32,653 nt of DNA from Spongospora subterranea (taxonomy: Eukaryota > Endomyxa > Phytomyxea > Plasmodiophorida > Plasmodiophoridae): NCBI GenBank assembly GCA_900404475.1, contig OUQQ01000169.1:1-32653 (forward strand), given 5' to 3'. The position numbers were made by a program, and so were the translations under genes. Positions 20,327-32,330 of this stretch are shown here, piece by piece. Position 1 is the stretch's first letter. Each line of letters starts with the position of its first letter. The notes beneath the pieces were generated by a model, which searched no databases, was not told the DNA's origin, and saw only the letters and a program-made list of their open reading frames with translations.

Positions 20327-21121
20327 GATACCTAGACTGATTACCTTAATTAGTGTGTATACCTGTTTAGTGTGCACGAGGGTGCGGTGGATTTCAAGGG
20401 AAAAGCGGCCGAATCTGTTCGGCAGGTGAGTGCCAAAAACGGTCGTTCATATGCTCGTGATTTGGTCTATCTTTGGATTTGAACGATCTTTGGCATAAGG
20501 AGCAATTGTCTCCAGAACTGCAAGAACTCATCAAAAGTACCCGCAACAACATTTTGTGGTGAAGAAGTATGAACCTGAACAACAGTTCTTTCAATACAAT
20601 CGTCATCATCTTGGTTGCTGCTGGCGCTTCATTCGATTACTTCTAGCCCCAAAGACAATATCAATTGGAGTCGTGATATCATTCATCTCGGAATTTGCAA
20701 CCTCTTCTGGCCAAAGAACTGATCCGACGCCTCAATGATCACCCGTGGACTAAAGAATCGGGCGTGCAAATCATTGCTGCCTTTCGACGCAATCGAAACA
20801 TATCATCGGTTATGTTCTCGCTCGAACATATCAGAGGCCCATGACGAGTGGAGACACATGTTTGGGGTCATCATCTGCTCAACCATGGTCTAGTTTGGAA
20901 AGGGTTCTGGTATCTCCTCTTTCTCAGATGATCAGCCAATGTTGTCGCGGTTTGGATTAGAACCATGAATACGACGAGTAGATGTCCTGGGAATATGATC
21001 GGTCCCTGGAACATCACGACCTCATCATGTCGCTGGAACTGCGGCCCCCCTTGGTCTCGATCTCGCGGGGGCCGTGGTCTGCCGACGGCCCTCACCGGTG
21101 GATTCATCATCGAACGAAACG
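20327..21121. other. Gene-poor interval
   Basis: I found no complete gene. Two plus-strand open pieces look helical: one near 20480-20560 (HKEQLSPELQELIKSTRNN) and one near 20690-20840 (LLAKELIRRLNDHPWTKESG). No allowed splice joins them, because an in-frame TGA precedes the second piece. They may be remnants of one gene. Confidence 0.35.
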
Positions 21122-21494
21122 ATGTCGTGGGATTGGAACCCGTCCAACGACCCGCACCGCCTGAACTGCCTCAGGGCGTTGGACGCGCTATGGAGCTGCT
21201 ACAGTACGTGATGTGCGTCTTGCATTGACCAATGGCGCTCTGTGTGTTGACCGGGATCAAAATACAGCCCCTAGTTATCAGCTAAAGCAGCTCTATGTCG
21301 ATGGGCGAACGTCGTCGTGCATCGACCAGTTTCGCGACCTCACGACGTGCATGAAAATGAAACTGTCGACCTACGACAACGCCAAACAGTATCTGGAACA
21401 GCACTACCCAGAAAGGGGCGCCAACACCAAGAAACACGTCTGGAAATTTCGGGACCAACCTCCAGAGCAGTTCAATCAGAAACCCAGTCAATAA
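21122..21494 (+). CDS. Twin CX9C protein, C22orf39/DUF3128 family
   Basis: Two exons, 21122-21207 and 21275-21494, give 101 residues; human C22orf39 has about 105. Two CX9C helices are present: CLRALDALWSC and CIDQFRDLTTC. They are separated by YVDGR, where the family has 'YVhGe', and followed by KKHVWKFRDQPPEQF, matching the family 'hvw..r..PP..w' tail. Twin CX9C proteins are usually imported into the mitochondrial intermembrane space and oxidised there by Mia40, but the role of this family is poorly known. The intron donor (GTGATG) is non-consensus; it is supported by frame and by the family alignment on both sides. The Met at 21122 opens the frame just before the first helix. Confidence 0.8.
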
Positions 21495-21819
21495 ACGTAT
21501 TCTCGCACGTTGGTCTCTGCGAATTATCAGAATCTTCAATGTTGGTTTTAATCATATGTGTTTCTTATATTGTCATGTTGGTTTCGTCTTGAACTTCTTC
21601 CTGATGTGTTTTTTTTGGGATGAACTTGGATGTCTTATGTTGCGAATCGATCTTATCATGTGTACGAGGGCGTACCTTTCAATAATTTTTCCTTTCAGCA
21701 CATCGACCGTACTACAGGTACCGCTTTAGATCGATTGGAGGTCCAACTGCTGATCATAAATCGATTTTCGTGGTATAACTGTACTGGTCAGATTTAACCA
21801 ACAACACAGTGTCTGAGCT
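21495..21819. other. Intergenic, no feature seen
   Basis: AT-rich spacer between the twin CX9C gene and the receptor-like gene. No ORF or repeat worth listing was seen. It should contain the promoter of the downstream gene. Confidence 0.5.
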
Positions 21820-24800
21820 ATGTTCTCGTTTTTCCAGCAGGGACCGCGGAAATCGTTGGAACGTGATGCGAATACGGCGCCCACGCAGGATTCGTCGAAA
21901 CGGGAGATGATGGCGAACTTGTCGAAAAGAACAAGCGTGGAAGGCAGAGATGCGAACACGAGGGAGAAAGATACGAAGGAGTCGAAACTTACGAATGACC
22001 CGACGAATCAGCCCGCGTCGTCAAACAAATCTTCAGGGAAAACGAAGAAGGAGAAGGTGACGTTTGTGAAGCAATGGGGGGGTCTAGATGTTTTGACCAG
22101 GTTCTACAGAAGTCACAGTCGAACAAACTCGTTCGCGTCAAGCGGCAAACCTTCTGCGTCTTCGTGGCGGCTGACATTATCCTGGCCGCCGCCCTCCTGG
22201 TCCAGATCCTGAGCCTGCAGTCGTCCCTGTTCGCCACGCTCGAGACCAAGGTCGACAACACGTCGGCGTTCATGAGCTACCAATACAACCAGAAACTGGA
22301 GAACCTGGTACGCGCCAGACACAGCAGCCGCCGATCCTGGCCGGTCGGGGTTGAGGGTTGGCCATGAGCCATGCGATCGACCCCCCGGTCACTCTCTGTA
22401 GTCGGTAACGAATATGATGACACGACGACTGATCACATGTGGTTTTGTGTTACACTGTATAGCGATTGGGAGCGCTGAACTACGCTATGAACATCAGCAC
22501 CAGTGCCATTTGTCAATCGATTCAGATCGGTGATGAAGCCTATAAGGAGCAGGCGCACGTGCGGATGGCGAACGAGCAGCAGAACCGGCGCGTCGAGTTC
22601 TTCTTCGGGGTAGACCGCGCCGGGGCTGTTGTCGCAGGGGCGATCCCGACAAGCGCGCGAGGTCAACTGTTCAATCCAAGTGGCATCCTCGATGTATATA
22701 TGTCCAGGTTCGCGAGCTCGGGGAAACAGGTGCAGTTTCGATAGTTTGTGGCATGTTGATTGCTGAAGAGTATCTGTAGCTGATGACAAGCTTACTTGTC
22801 GATGAGAGCCTGTTTTCAAGTGTATCTGCTCCTGAGTATGGTACAGGTGATAATCACATCAACCTCAATCTTGATTCGTATCGCCGTCCGGAAAAGACTC
22901 TATGTAGATTCATCATATCTCCGCTATTTTGCGCGACAAACACCATTCAAGGATTTCACATTATAGGTTGGTATCGAATTTTCGTGACGATTTCGCAAAT
23001 TCAAACGATAGATAGGCGATGCAATCACTCCTCGAATATATGATACGTTCTCGTCATTAGCGAACCAGAGCAAAGGAGGATTCACTGCGGTGCTAACAAA
23101 GCAGCCTGGTGGGTCGTGGGCAACAGCTTATTCATATCTGGTTCGGGAATCAGGAAATGATGCTCCAGAGTTCCCTTTGGTCCATCAAAATATTGACCAG
23201 GGTTTCCTCGAATCAGCATATGGAAACGGGGGCCAACCAATGTCCAGTCAAATTACATTAGGTGCAATCCTTGATAAAGTACTTCCTGCAGATCTGTAAT
23301 TCTGTTCACACAACTCTAGGTGATGACGGGTTCGTTATATCAGTGGCAGCGCTCCCAGAGTCGAAACTCGGTGATCAGGTTGTAAATATCCCTGAGATAC
23401 CTGTTGCTGGAGTCTACGTTTTTGGTATCCGGGATGCAGCTGTTCATCATACTGTCAACGTCGCAATTGCTTGGCACGTACCGTTCGCAGTATTTATGCT
23501 TCTATTGGGAATAGTGACGATGCAAATGACAGGTAAAACGGTAGCACTTATTTTGAATGGAAGCTTTAACTCATTGTTAGTTGCTAAACTGATTACGCCA
23601 ATGGAGAAACTGATCGAGTCTGTCAAGCAGAAAAGGTTTGCCATCGTTTCATAGCAAATAGAGTATGGGTCATGTTTTGGTTCGCATAGGCTGAAAGAGT
23701 TTAATGAGACCATCAGGCGCTTGAAAGCAAACAAGGCTGTCCTTTTCTCTTTTCTCTCGAAAGCGCTGTTTGTCCAGAGTATCTTATTGGGATTGGTGTT
23801 CATCAATCGCGCATTGATACAGGCATCTGTCGCTGATTTTACTTCCGCTAGTTCCGAGGTGAATTAATTCCTCTAAATCTCCGGTCTACCATCCCTTAGT
23901 ATATGTGTGTTGCCCCTTTTCGTAGGGATTATTTATGCACGATTTGACGTCAACAAAGGCTCATAATATGGAGCAGTTTTTAAATGGCTGGGCTGGGTTT
24001 GATTTTGTTGCGGCTGCAGCAAGAAGTGGTGTGAGTAACGACATAATCAACACCAAACTGAAGGATCTTACAAATATTTTTAACGTCGAATTCGTTGCCA
24101 TAGTGAACAGGTATGTCCTGATACAACCTCGTTTCACGGTTCTCACCGTTTATTGTTGCAGCGAATCCATAATAATTGCAAGCAGTTATCAAGATTCTGT
24201 CGGCAGTCCAATGCCGATATTACCGATTGTTCAAGCGTTGGCAGACTCCTCAAATACATCAGCAAGCCCGTCACTGGTTACAACTGATTTATGGACACAT
24301 TCGCAGTTCAATAGTTTCGCGGAGAGCAGTCCACAACTCCTCGCATCGCCGCTGGGACCAAAACTCAGCGACGCTCCTGTTGTTATCCGATTGGTTGTCG
24401 CCTCAATTACCGACCTTATTGGTAATCACTTTCGTCATCACATCAATCTCTCAGTTGAATATTAATCAGATCTAGGTGGAACAATTGGTCATTCGGGATT
24501 TGCGGGGGTTTTAGTGGCAGGAGATGCTGCCAACGGAAAACTGGACATTTGGGATCCTGCACTCGAGGCATTTCGCTATGGATATTTCGGTGAGACAGAT
24601 CAAAAACATGATTTCTGAAGTGTAAGTCTGAATAATTGGCCCAGGCATGTATGCATGGGATAAGCGCGGGCGGTCTTTCAAGTTGCTGTCGTCCGTATCC
24701 GCTGTAAGCACAAGGCAAATTGAATCGGTCTATATTTGCTGATATCAATATTAGTCTACTAGTGGCGATCAATATGGAACAAATCTAAATGACCAGGGTA

Positions 24801-25219
24801 TACTGAGTCGTGGAATGGCTAGCTCGTTTTCTAGCGAAGGAATTTATGTGGAGCAAGACGTTCCCATTCAGGGCATGTCAATGACAGCGTCCGTTGTGCC
24901 TGTAGTTAGCAGTGATGAAACAACTTTCAACGATTGGGTATTCCATGCATATATTATCAGAGGCGTCAACCAAACGGCGTGGACCAAGTTAATCGAGAAT
25001 CAACTTGTTGTCCAGCTGTGCATCATGGCTGTAGAAATGCTGACCTCGGCAATCAGCTTGGTCCTGACTTACTTACCAATGAGGAATTTCCTCTCTGCTT
25101 TGGAAAGGGCATTTAATGTCCCATCTATGTCTCTGAAAGATAAACAAAGACAACAAGACAAAGCCGCTGCAGCACTGGAAAGATTGGCAACTAGCAAACC
25201 TGATACCGAAGCCCTATAA
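21820..25219 (+). CDS. Four-TM receptor-like protein with two tandem ectodomains
   Basis: Twelve exons, 863 residues: 21820-22056, 22101-22307, 22463-22729, 22780-22846, 23016-23261, 23320-23635, 23690-23858, 23926-24110, 24162-24421, 24476-24589, 24645-24703, 24755-25219. The 22847-23015 intron is least certain and may hide an exon. Order: Ser/Lys/Asn-rich cytosolic N-terminus (about 96 residues), TM1 (FVAADIILAAALLVQILSL), ectodomain 1 (about 275), TM2 (FAVFMLLLGIVTMQM), a short cytosolic linker with HAMP-like ITPMEKLIESVKQKR, TM3, ectodomain 2 (about 305), TM4 and a 47-residue Lys/Gln-rich tail. The ectodomains have the size and helix-then-sheet look of double-CACHE sensor modules, but no diagnostic motif was confirmed. 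No kinase, cyclase or GPCR domain is present. The role is inferred to be ligand sensing. Confidence 0.7.
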
Positions 25220-25320
25220 AAACCAATTTCAGATTCTTCTATAACAAATGTATTGATATGTACAGAATTGAGTGGTGACGATTCACCGACCAACTGTAGA
25301 TATTATGATCACGGAATGGT

Positions 25321-25452
25321 TTAGGGAATGCGTTGAAAGGCGTTGTTAGCGGTTCCAGAAATAGCTGACGCGGCACTCGGAGCTACCCTTTTGACCTGGC
25401 GTTGACGCCTCACTTGGGCCGGATCAAACTCATCATCCCTATCCATAGGCAT
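25321..25452 (-). CDS. Possible 43-codon ORF
   Basis: Small minus-strand ORF starting MPMDRDDEFDPAQVRRQRQ, with an Ala/Ser-rich tail. Its ATG overlaps the divergent hydrolase ATG at 25451 within one CATG. It could be a shadow, a microprotein or a first exon. There is no family match. Confidence 0.2.
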   Translation of the reverse strand: MPMDRDDEFDPAQVRRQRQVKRVAPSAASAISGTANNAFQRIP

Positions 25453-26077
25453 GAGTTGCACGACCAGCTCGCCGAGTCTCGGCCCGAACCCCATCGTGTT
25501 CCTGTTCAGCCATGGCGCCGGCGCTGGGATCAAAACCCACCATTGTCAGAAATGGATTCGCCTACTGGGCGAAATCGGTTTGGTCCGTCCATTTGATTAC
25601 GATTACATGATGGCGCCAACCAAACGACCTCCTCCTGCCCTACACAATCTGGTCGAGCAGCACGTTCAAGAGTTCATGACGACGCGCTCCATATACCGCG
25701 ACGCCCAAATCATCATGGCGGGCAGGTCGATGGGATCGAGAGTCGCTTGCCACGCCGCGGCCGATCCCAGAGTTGACGCCGCCGCCATCATCTGCTTCTC
25801 ATACCCGCTGGTGGCAGGGAAGGGCAAGATCAGGGACCAGATCCTCAGGGAAACCAAAACGCCCATATTGTTTATTCAGGGGACCCGGGATCGTATGTGC
25901 CCCGTCTCTCAGCTCAAATTGCTCTGCAATCAGCTCCATAATCTGACCACGATTCATATCTTCGACGGCGGCGATCACTCTCTAACGGTTCCCAAAAGAT
26001 CTAAACGTCCTCAGGAAGAATGTGACCAATCTGCTTTATCAGCGATTCGCGAATTTGCTCAAGATCATATATGCTGA
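25451..26077 (+). CDS. Alpha/beta hydrolase, TEX30/KANL3-like
   Basis: Intronless, 208 residues. Signature elements in order: oxyanion strand FLFSHGAGAG (17-26), nucleophile elbow GRSMGS (Ser93), Asp in FIQGTRDRMCP (Asp147) and His in FDGGDHSL (His176). Spacing and the SxPLVAGKGKIRDQ segment match the TEX30 / KANL3 hydrolase family (dienelactone-hydrolase-like; human TEX30 about 227 residues). In animals KANL3 belongs to the NSL histone-acetyltransferase complex. TEX30-type stand-alone hydrolases have no known substrate. The complete triad suggests an active enzyme. It lies 231 bp after the receptor-like gene and 124 bp before the next gene on the same strand. Confidence 0.88.
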   Translation: MSCTTSSPSLGPNPIVFLFSHGAGAGIKTHHCQKWIRLLGEIGLVRPFDYDYMMAPTKRPPPALHNLVEQHVQEFMTTRSIYRDAQIIMAGRSMGSRVACHAAADPRVDAAAIICFSYPLVAGKGKIRDQILRETKTPILFIQGTRDRMCPVSQLKLLCNQLHNLTTIHIFDGGDHSLTVPKRSKRPQEECDQSALSAIREFAQDHIC

Positions 26078-26201
26078 TAAACGAAACTGATTTAATCTGA
26101 TCGCAACCATCTTCGATCTTGGGAGGTGTTCATCACTTCGGTTCAGCTGTTGTTTAGATCGGGTCACTAGTTGAACGGGTACCGTTGGGCATCCGATTCC
26201 C

Positions 26202-27222
26202 ATGGAAGCGCTCTACCACCATCTCCGGCAAGACTATCTCAATGACGTACTGGACGCCATCAAAAGCGGGGCGTTCTCCCATCTCAGACAGCAATCCCGG
26301 CTGGATATCGCCCTGACCATTCTGGAGCGGTTCCGAGTCGTATCTGTACGCCTGCGCCTGCTCTGGTTCTGGACCCCATTTAGATCGCGATCAATTATAG
26401 GTGTTCATGGAGCCTGTTTTCAACTCCATCTCGTTCGAGGTGATTCCCGTTTCCTCCTATTGGAATGCATCGCTCATCAAGAATCGTATTGTTCGCCATG
26501 GGTTTGCATTTGATTAGCCATGAGATTTTGGACTATTATAGGGGTTGACCGCCAATCCGCCTTTGGGAAACCCATCATTGTCACAGTACGTGCACAACAT
26601 TGCCAATGATCTTGTCGCCATGTTGACGCACTGCGATCAGGTATCGGAATGTTGGGACGACGACGAGGACTGTAATGTCGGGCTGATTGGGCAAAACACA
26701 TGTGTGGCGTATATTGGAACAGATGGACGAACTGGCCTCACCTTTTGTAATACCGATCATGTTATTCGATTTCTACTCCGTTTGGAAACCGTATCTGATT
26801 CGTTCATTAGGATATCGATGCCCAGCCTTGGCGGCGATACCTTCCGTTGACCGACCAAGCGTCTGTCATTTCGGCAATGGATTCTGGCCACAACGCGCCG
26901 AACCATGCGTTGCCATCAGGCCAGCAACAGCAAATAACGACTCGCTGGCTCACGATTACATGTTCCACTCTTTTCAGAGGAGAATATCGTCGCCAATCTC
27001 AGACGACAGCAGGTAAAGTCGTTATTGTCGAATATTCCAGAGTAGGGCCACGTCTGTAAAGTGTTGTCTTGGGCGTGATCTGAGCTAAACGGGTGTTTTG
27101 TTTTCTAGATGTACTTAGATGACGTCGCTCTGTCGTTAGGGATTCCTATGGACGATCCGGAGCTGTTCTTTTATCTGCTTCCAAACACGTTCAAATTCTA
27201 CGCGTCACGCGCTGCAAAATAA
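26202..27222 (+). CDS. Uncharacterised six-exon gene
   Basis: Proposed exons 26202-26345, 26401-26490, 26542-26640, 26723-26746, 26811-27017 and 27109-27222 give 225 residues in one frame. The N-terminus MEALYHHLRQDYLNDVLDA and the helical exon 3 (YVHNIANDLVAMLTHC) suggest an all-helical start. The C-terminal exon (LDDVALSLGIPMDDPELFFY) is confident coding sequence. Exon 4 encodes only eight residues (24 nt). An alternative reading keeps a longer exon with hydrophobic FVIPIMLFDFYSVWK but cannot be spliced in phase to the last exon. The family is not recognised and junctions inside 26640-26811 are tentative. Confidence 0.5.
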
Positions 27223-27667
27223 CAAATCGCATCTGGCAGAGCGCGACGGAAATGTCAATGCAAACACAGTAACCACCAAGAAACCATTAAAAAAACACTC
27301 TAGCGGCTTATAATCGACAAAAACTGGAATATGACACGAGGTGTGACAAACTTTTTTCAAGTAGGATCCCCTCGTTATCGAGAGCAGATGAAGCCCACGT
27401 GAACATTCGCCCATGATTGAGAATTATTTCAGTCCTGGGAAACAGCGCCAGAGGCAGAGGCGGTCGGCCATGATATGTATCTAAGATGACTGGAGGTGCA
27501 GCCCCCTCCGGTCGCGGATTCTCGGCATTACGCTACACCACATGATGTGTATCTTACCCCGACTCCCAGTGTGTCTACACACGTCAATTTCACGGACTCG
27601 GTCCACTTGTTAATTATCATTGTTATCTCGGTCGTGTGTCGCACCGTTCAGCAAACTTGAAGATTTG
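27223..27667. other. Intergenic, no gene seen
   Basis: About 445 bp between the unknown gene and pyruvate kinase. No supported ORF, repeat or RNA was seen. It presumably includes the pyruvate kinase promoter and 5'UTR. Confidence 0.5.
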
Positions 27668-29698
27668 ATGCCTTCCTCTCCGATCCAGATGAGCCTGTCA
27701 ATACCAGAGGAGGATTTCCTGGCACGGCGGGCATCGCCTCGCTCGACGTATTCTCCAATGGCGTCCCCGAAGTTATCGCCCATCGGTGGTTCGACCTCAA
27801 CCGATCCGTTCCATCTTCGTCGTGAATCGCGATCGTTAGTCGATTCAAAGCCCTTTCCCTCCCAAACCAAAATTATCTGCACTATTGGGCCAGTGACAAA
27901 TTCTGTAGAGATGATGACTTCCTTAGTCGAAGAAGGCATGAACTGCGCCAGGTTTCCCAAACCTATCTTATTTTTCATCGTCCTCACTGAAGCTGTGATT
28001 TTGTGATAAGGATGAATTTTTCACATGGAACCCATGAATATCACGCTTCTGTTATTGCCAATTTACGCAAGAGCACCGAAGCAAGCAAGCGAATTTGCGC
28101 CATTATGCTTGATACGAAAGGTTCAGATTAGTATTCCTATTCGCCGTTGCGGCTAAATTTTTCCCGTCAGGACCTGAGATCCGAACCGGGAAGGTCGTAG
28201 GTGAGGTCTCTATTCAAAAAGGCCAGGAATTCAAATTGAAATGCGGGAAAGAATTTGAAGGTGGCTGTTTGTTTCATTCCATTTTTTTGGTTTTAATATC
28301 CCGTATAGGGGATAACACTCAGGTGTTTGTTCAATATGCGAATCTTCCGAAAGTGGTGCGTGTTGGGAATCGCATCATGATTGATGATGGACTTCTTGCG
28401 ATGATTGTTAAATCTATCACTGATGATACCGTTGTCTGTGAAGCATTAAATTCTGGAATGTTGGGCTCGACGAAAGTAATAAGATGCTGCGAAATAGGAA
28501 TTACTTTTCTGATTTGTTATCAGGGAGTCAATCTTCCTGGAGTCATTGTTGATCTACCAGCCGTGACCGCTAAAGACGTCGCTGACATAGAATTCGGTGT
28601 TGCCCAGGGGGTTGATTTCATTGCTGCCTCGTTCGTTCGAAATGCCGAATGTGTTGAAACTATCCGTAAAATTCTTGGGGAAGCTGGGAAAAATATCAAA
28701 ATTATATCCAAAATCGAGAATCAAGAAGGTGTTCTTCTCCCTATTACGTCGCGTTTTCTTGCTCAATCAAATTTAGGAATGGACAATTTTGACGAGATTC
28801 TAGCAGTCAGTGATGGTATCATGGTTGCCCGTGGAGATTTGGGGGTCGAAATCCCGATTGAGCAAGTTGCCCTAGCTCAAAAGATGATGATTCGCAAGTG
28901 CAATATTGCAGGAAAATTCGTTGGTATGTCGCAAGTGTAGTTACTGTCTGTGAAATCCCCAATAATATCGTTGAATGTAGTTACGGCTACCCAAATGCTT
29001 GATTCGATGATTAGCAATCCGTCCCCAACTCGAGCCGAAACTAGCGATGTAGCCAACGCAGTTTTTGATGGAACAGACTGTGTTATGCTTTCTGGTGAAA
29101 CCGCCAAAGGAAAAGTGAGGAGTCAGTTTTCGCATATTTTTATCCCTTTTTGAACATTTTTCTCAATAGTACCCAATCGCTGCACTTAAGGTATTCAAAA
29201 CATTTTTACTGAAAATCGTGTTGCGCTGATAGTTATCTGTTGAAGATGATGGCTATCATTGTTAGGGAAGCTGAAGAAAATGTTGACAACCTGGAGACGT
29301 TCAATGCTATCCGGTCTTCAGTTTCAAAACCCGTTAGTATTCCGGAAGCCATATCGTCATCTGCAGTTAAAACGGCGTTGGATCTGAAAGCGTCGTTGTT
29401 AGTGGTTTTGACCGAATCTGGTACCACTTCCCGATTCGTTTCAAAATATCGTCCGAATGTCCCATGCTTATGCATCACCGCTAATGAACAAACTGCTCGG
29501 CAAGCCCTTCTGTCGCGTGGTTTGATGCCACTCTTGGTCGGCGCAATGAGCGGCAGCGATTCACTTATTTCCCGAGTCATCAGCGTTGCCAAGAAGTTAG
29601 GCATGTGCAGAAAAGGCGACATTATTGTGGCAACGATCGGTACAATGGAAGGCAGGCCTGGTACTACATCGCAACTCAAAGTCATTACTGTGTGTTAA
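27668..29698 (+). CDS. Pyruvate kinase
   Basis: Nine exons give 536 residues: 27668-27951, 28011-28120, 28171-28260, 28309-28475, 28524-28728, 28777-28923, 28981-29114, 29170-29190, 29246-29698. It makes pyruvate and ATP from phosphoenolpyruvate and ADP. Landmarks in order: [22 protein letters not shown] (K+/substrate site), [30 protein letters not shown] (catalytic Lys and metal-binding Glu), [35 protein letters not shown], and [14 protein letters not shown]. Exon 8 is a 21-nt microexon encoding YPIAALK. A Ser/Pro-rich extension of about 75 residues precedes the core. It could be regulatory or a targeting sequence, though it starts with MPSSPIQ and is not a clear presequence. Confidence 0.95.
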
Positions 29699-29822
29699 TT
29701 TCTAAATGATCAAAAATCTTGTTTTTCCTAGCGTCAAAATTATTTCAGCTAGCGTAATTTTACCGAATTTGACTCTTGATAACTGTATTTTGATAACGGA
29801 ATCCAAATGTCTGTCGAAACAA

Positions 29823-30680
29823 TTATCCGATGATAACTTTGTTATCATCTGTAAACGTATATGTCGGAATCTCAAGATTGAGCGGTGCCGGGCCTTTTCG
29901 AATTCTCCCCGAAATGTCATAGTGAGACCCTTGTTGAGAACAAATCAGTTGGCAGTCGTATCATCTGCACGTATGTGAATGGTACCATGGCAAGGGCAAA
30001 ACCACCCCTTATAGTCCCCTGAATCCGAGATAGGGACACAACCAAGATGTGTGCAAACTCCCAAAACGATCAGCCTGATAAAGATGAGCTACAGAACAGC
30101 GAATCCCGACTTCAACTTACCATTCTGGCCGTTGCGCTCTCTCAGAATCGCGTTCAGGATCTCGAAGTTCGGCGGTATCGTCGGCTTCCGCTCGGCTGAT
30201 ATCTGAAGATGTCCTGTGCCGAATGAAAACAGGTTTTCCCCGCCATTTGACAGTGGCTGTAGAACCCTATTGATCCGATCAGATGCCACTTTTAGAGAGA
30301 AGGCAACAATGAAGCAACCTCTGGAATCTTGCCCAGATCAACTTCAATCGAGGCGAGAGCAAGAACGTCAGCGCTTGCGCTCATGCTGGCGATGAATTTC
30401 ATGACGGCAACGCGACCCATTGATGCATATAAAAACCTGATTTTGGCAAATAAGAAACCGTTTTCGTATTGAATTGCAAATTTTACCTGCCGCCTCCAAG
30501 GGTTAAATAGTTAATGGTGCGGTTGGAAACCGGGGCCCCAGAGGAAATAGCTTCCTTTTTGGTGGTTTCAAAATTGGTATCGACGGATCTGTATTGTCCA
30601 CCCTCAGGCCCGCTGGACAGAAATCGTCCCCATTTCGCAACCTGACTCGGCCGAACCCTGCGAAATGACGCCAGCATCAT
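29823..30680 (-). CDS. Rieske iron-sulfur protein of cytochrome bc1 (complex III)
   Basis: Five exons give 217 residues: 30680-30487, 30436-30319, 30266-30121, 30074-29986, 29929-29823. The N-terminus [20 protein letters not shown] is an Arg-rich amphipathic mitochondrial presequence with a likely cleavage site near FLSS. Then come one TM anchor, the conserved hinge [10 protein letters not shown], and the [2Fe-2S] domain with both cluster boxes, CTHLGC and CPCHG, followed by [19 protein letters not shown]. The protein passes electrons from ubiquinol to cytochrome c1 at the inner membrane. The last intron splits the CPCHG box. It converges on pyruvate kinase (124 bp between stops). The first ATG overlaps the divergent gene's ATG; the second Met (30677) is equally possible. 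Confidence 0.95.
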
Positions 30681-31058
30681 GGTATGGACGAGACCACGAT
30701 TGGCCAATTCCCCTAAAAACTGGACAGGTTAAACTCAAGTGGCGACTGTGGAGTGGGTCGCGGTTTTATGTCACATCTGGTGTATATAGTATATGTACCC
30801 GTCACCGTCATCAGACAACCACGTCCCAACTGTCCGCCAAAGATCGCCATCAAATTCAACCGGTTCCGCGAAAACAATGTTTCACACGCGAACTGTCACC
30901 TGGGAACCTCTTTCGCGTGTCGTTATGGTTGTTCTTTCGACACTGCCTTGACGATGAACGAATTCACAGACAACACAGTCCCGTTAATTTCCAAAATACA
31001 ACGCAAAGAGAGAATTGGATCCATACAAGCAGAAGAGTGGCGTGAAATCATGTTTTGA
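30679..31058 (+). CDS. Small uncharacterised protein, two exons
   Basis: Exons 30679-30727 and 30790-31058 give 105 residues; the 62-nt GT-AG intron joins them in phase. The N-terminus [16 protein letters not shown] is basic, and NCPPKIAIKFNRFREN and HLGTSFACRYGCSFD follow. No TM segment is seen and I do not recognise a family. The gene is divergent from the Rieske gene and shares its 5' end. That and the basic N-terminus make a mitochondrial role possible, but this is only a guess. The stop could be bypassed by a further intron that I did not find. Confidence 0.5.
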
Positions 31059-31181
31059 GGCGACACACGACTTTCCTCGGAAGCGCGGGTTTGAAATCTG
31101 TTTTTGTGTAAAGTTGTAAGGCAGTCCACGGCCACGGACAATCATTTTAGCGGGATTGCCGACGACCCGCCGTGATAAATT

Positions 31182-32230
<1,049 letters not shown>

Positions 32231-32330
32231 AATAAACATTGCTTCAATATTCAACGACTCCTAGAGTCAGCCAATTTCAAGAATCTGACCAAGATTGGAG
32301 AGTTGTAATAAGTATGACAATGATTGGACA

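Noticed and set aside
29838..29858. Short palindrome GATGATAAC-TTT-GTTATCATC
   Set aside because: It lies inside the C-terminal codons of the Rieske gene (DDNKVII) and is explained by coding sequence.
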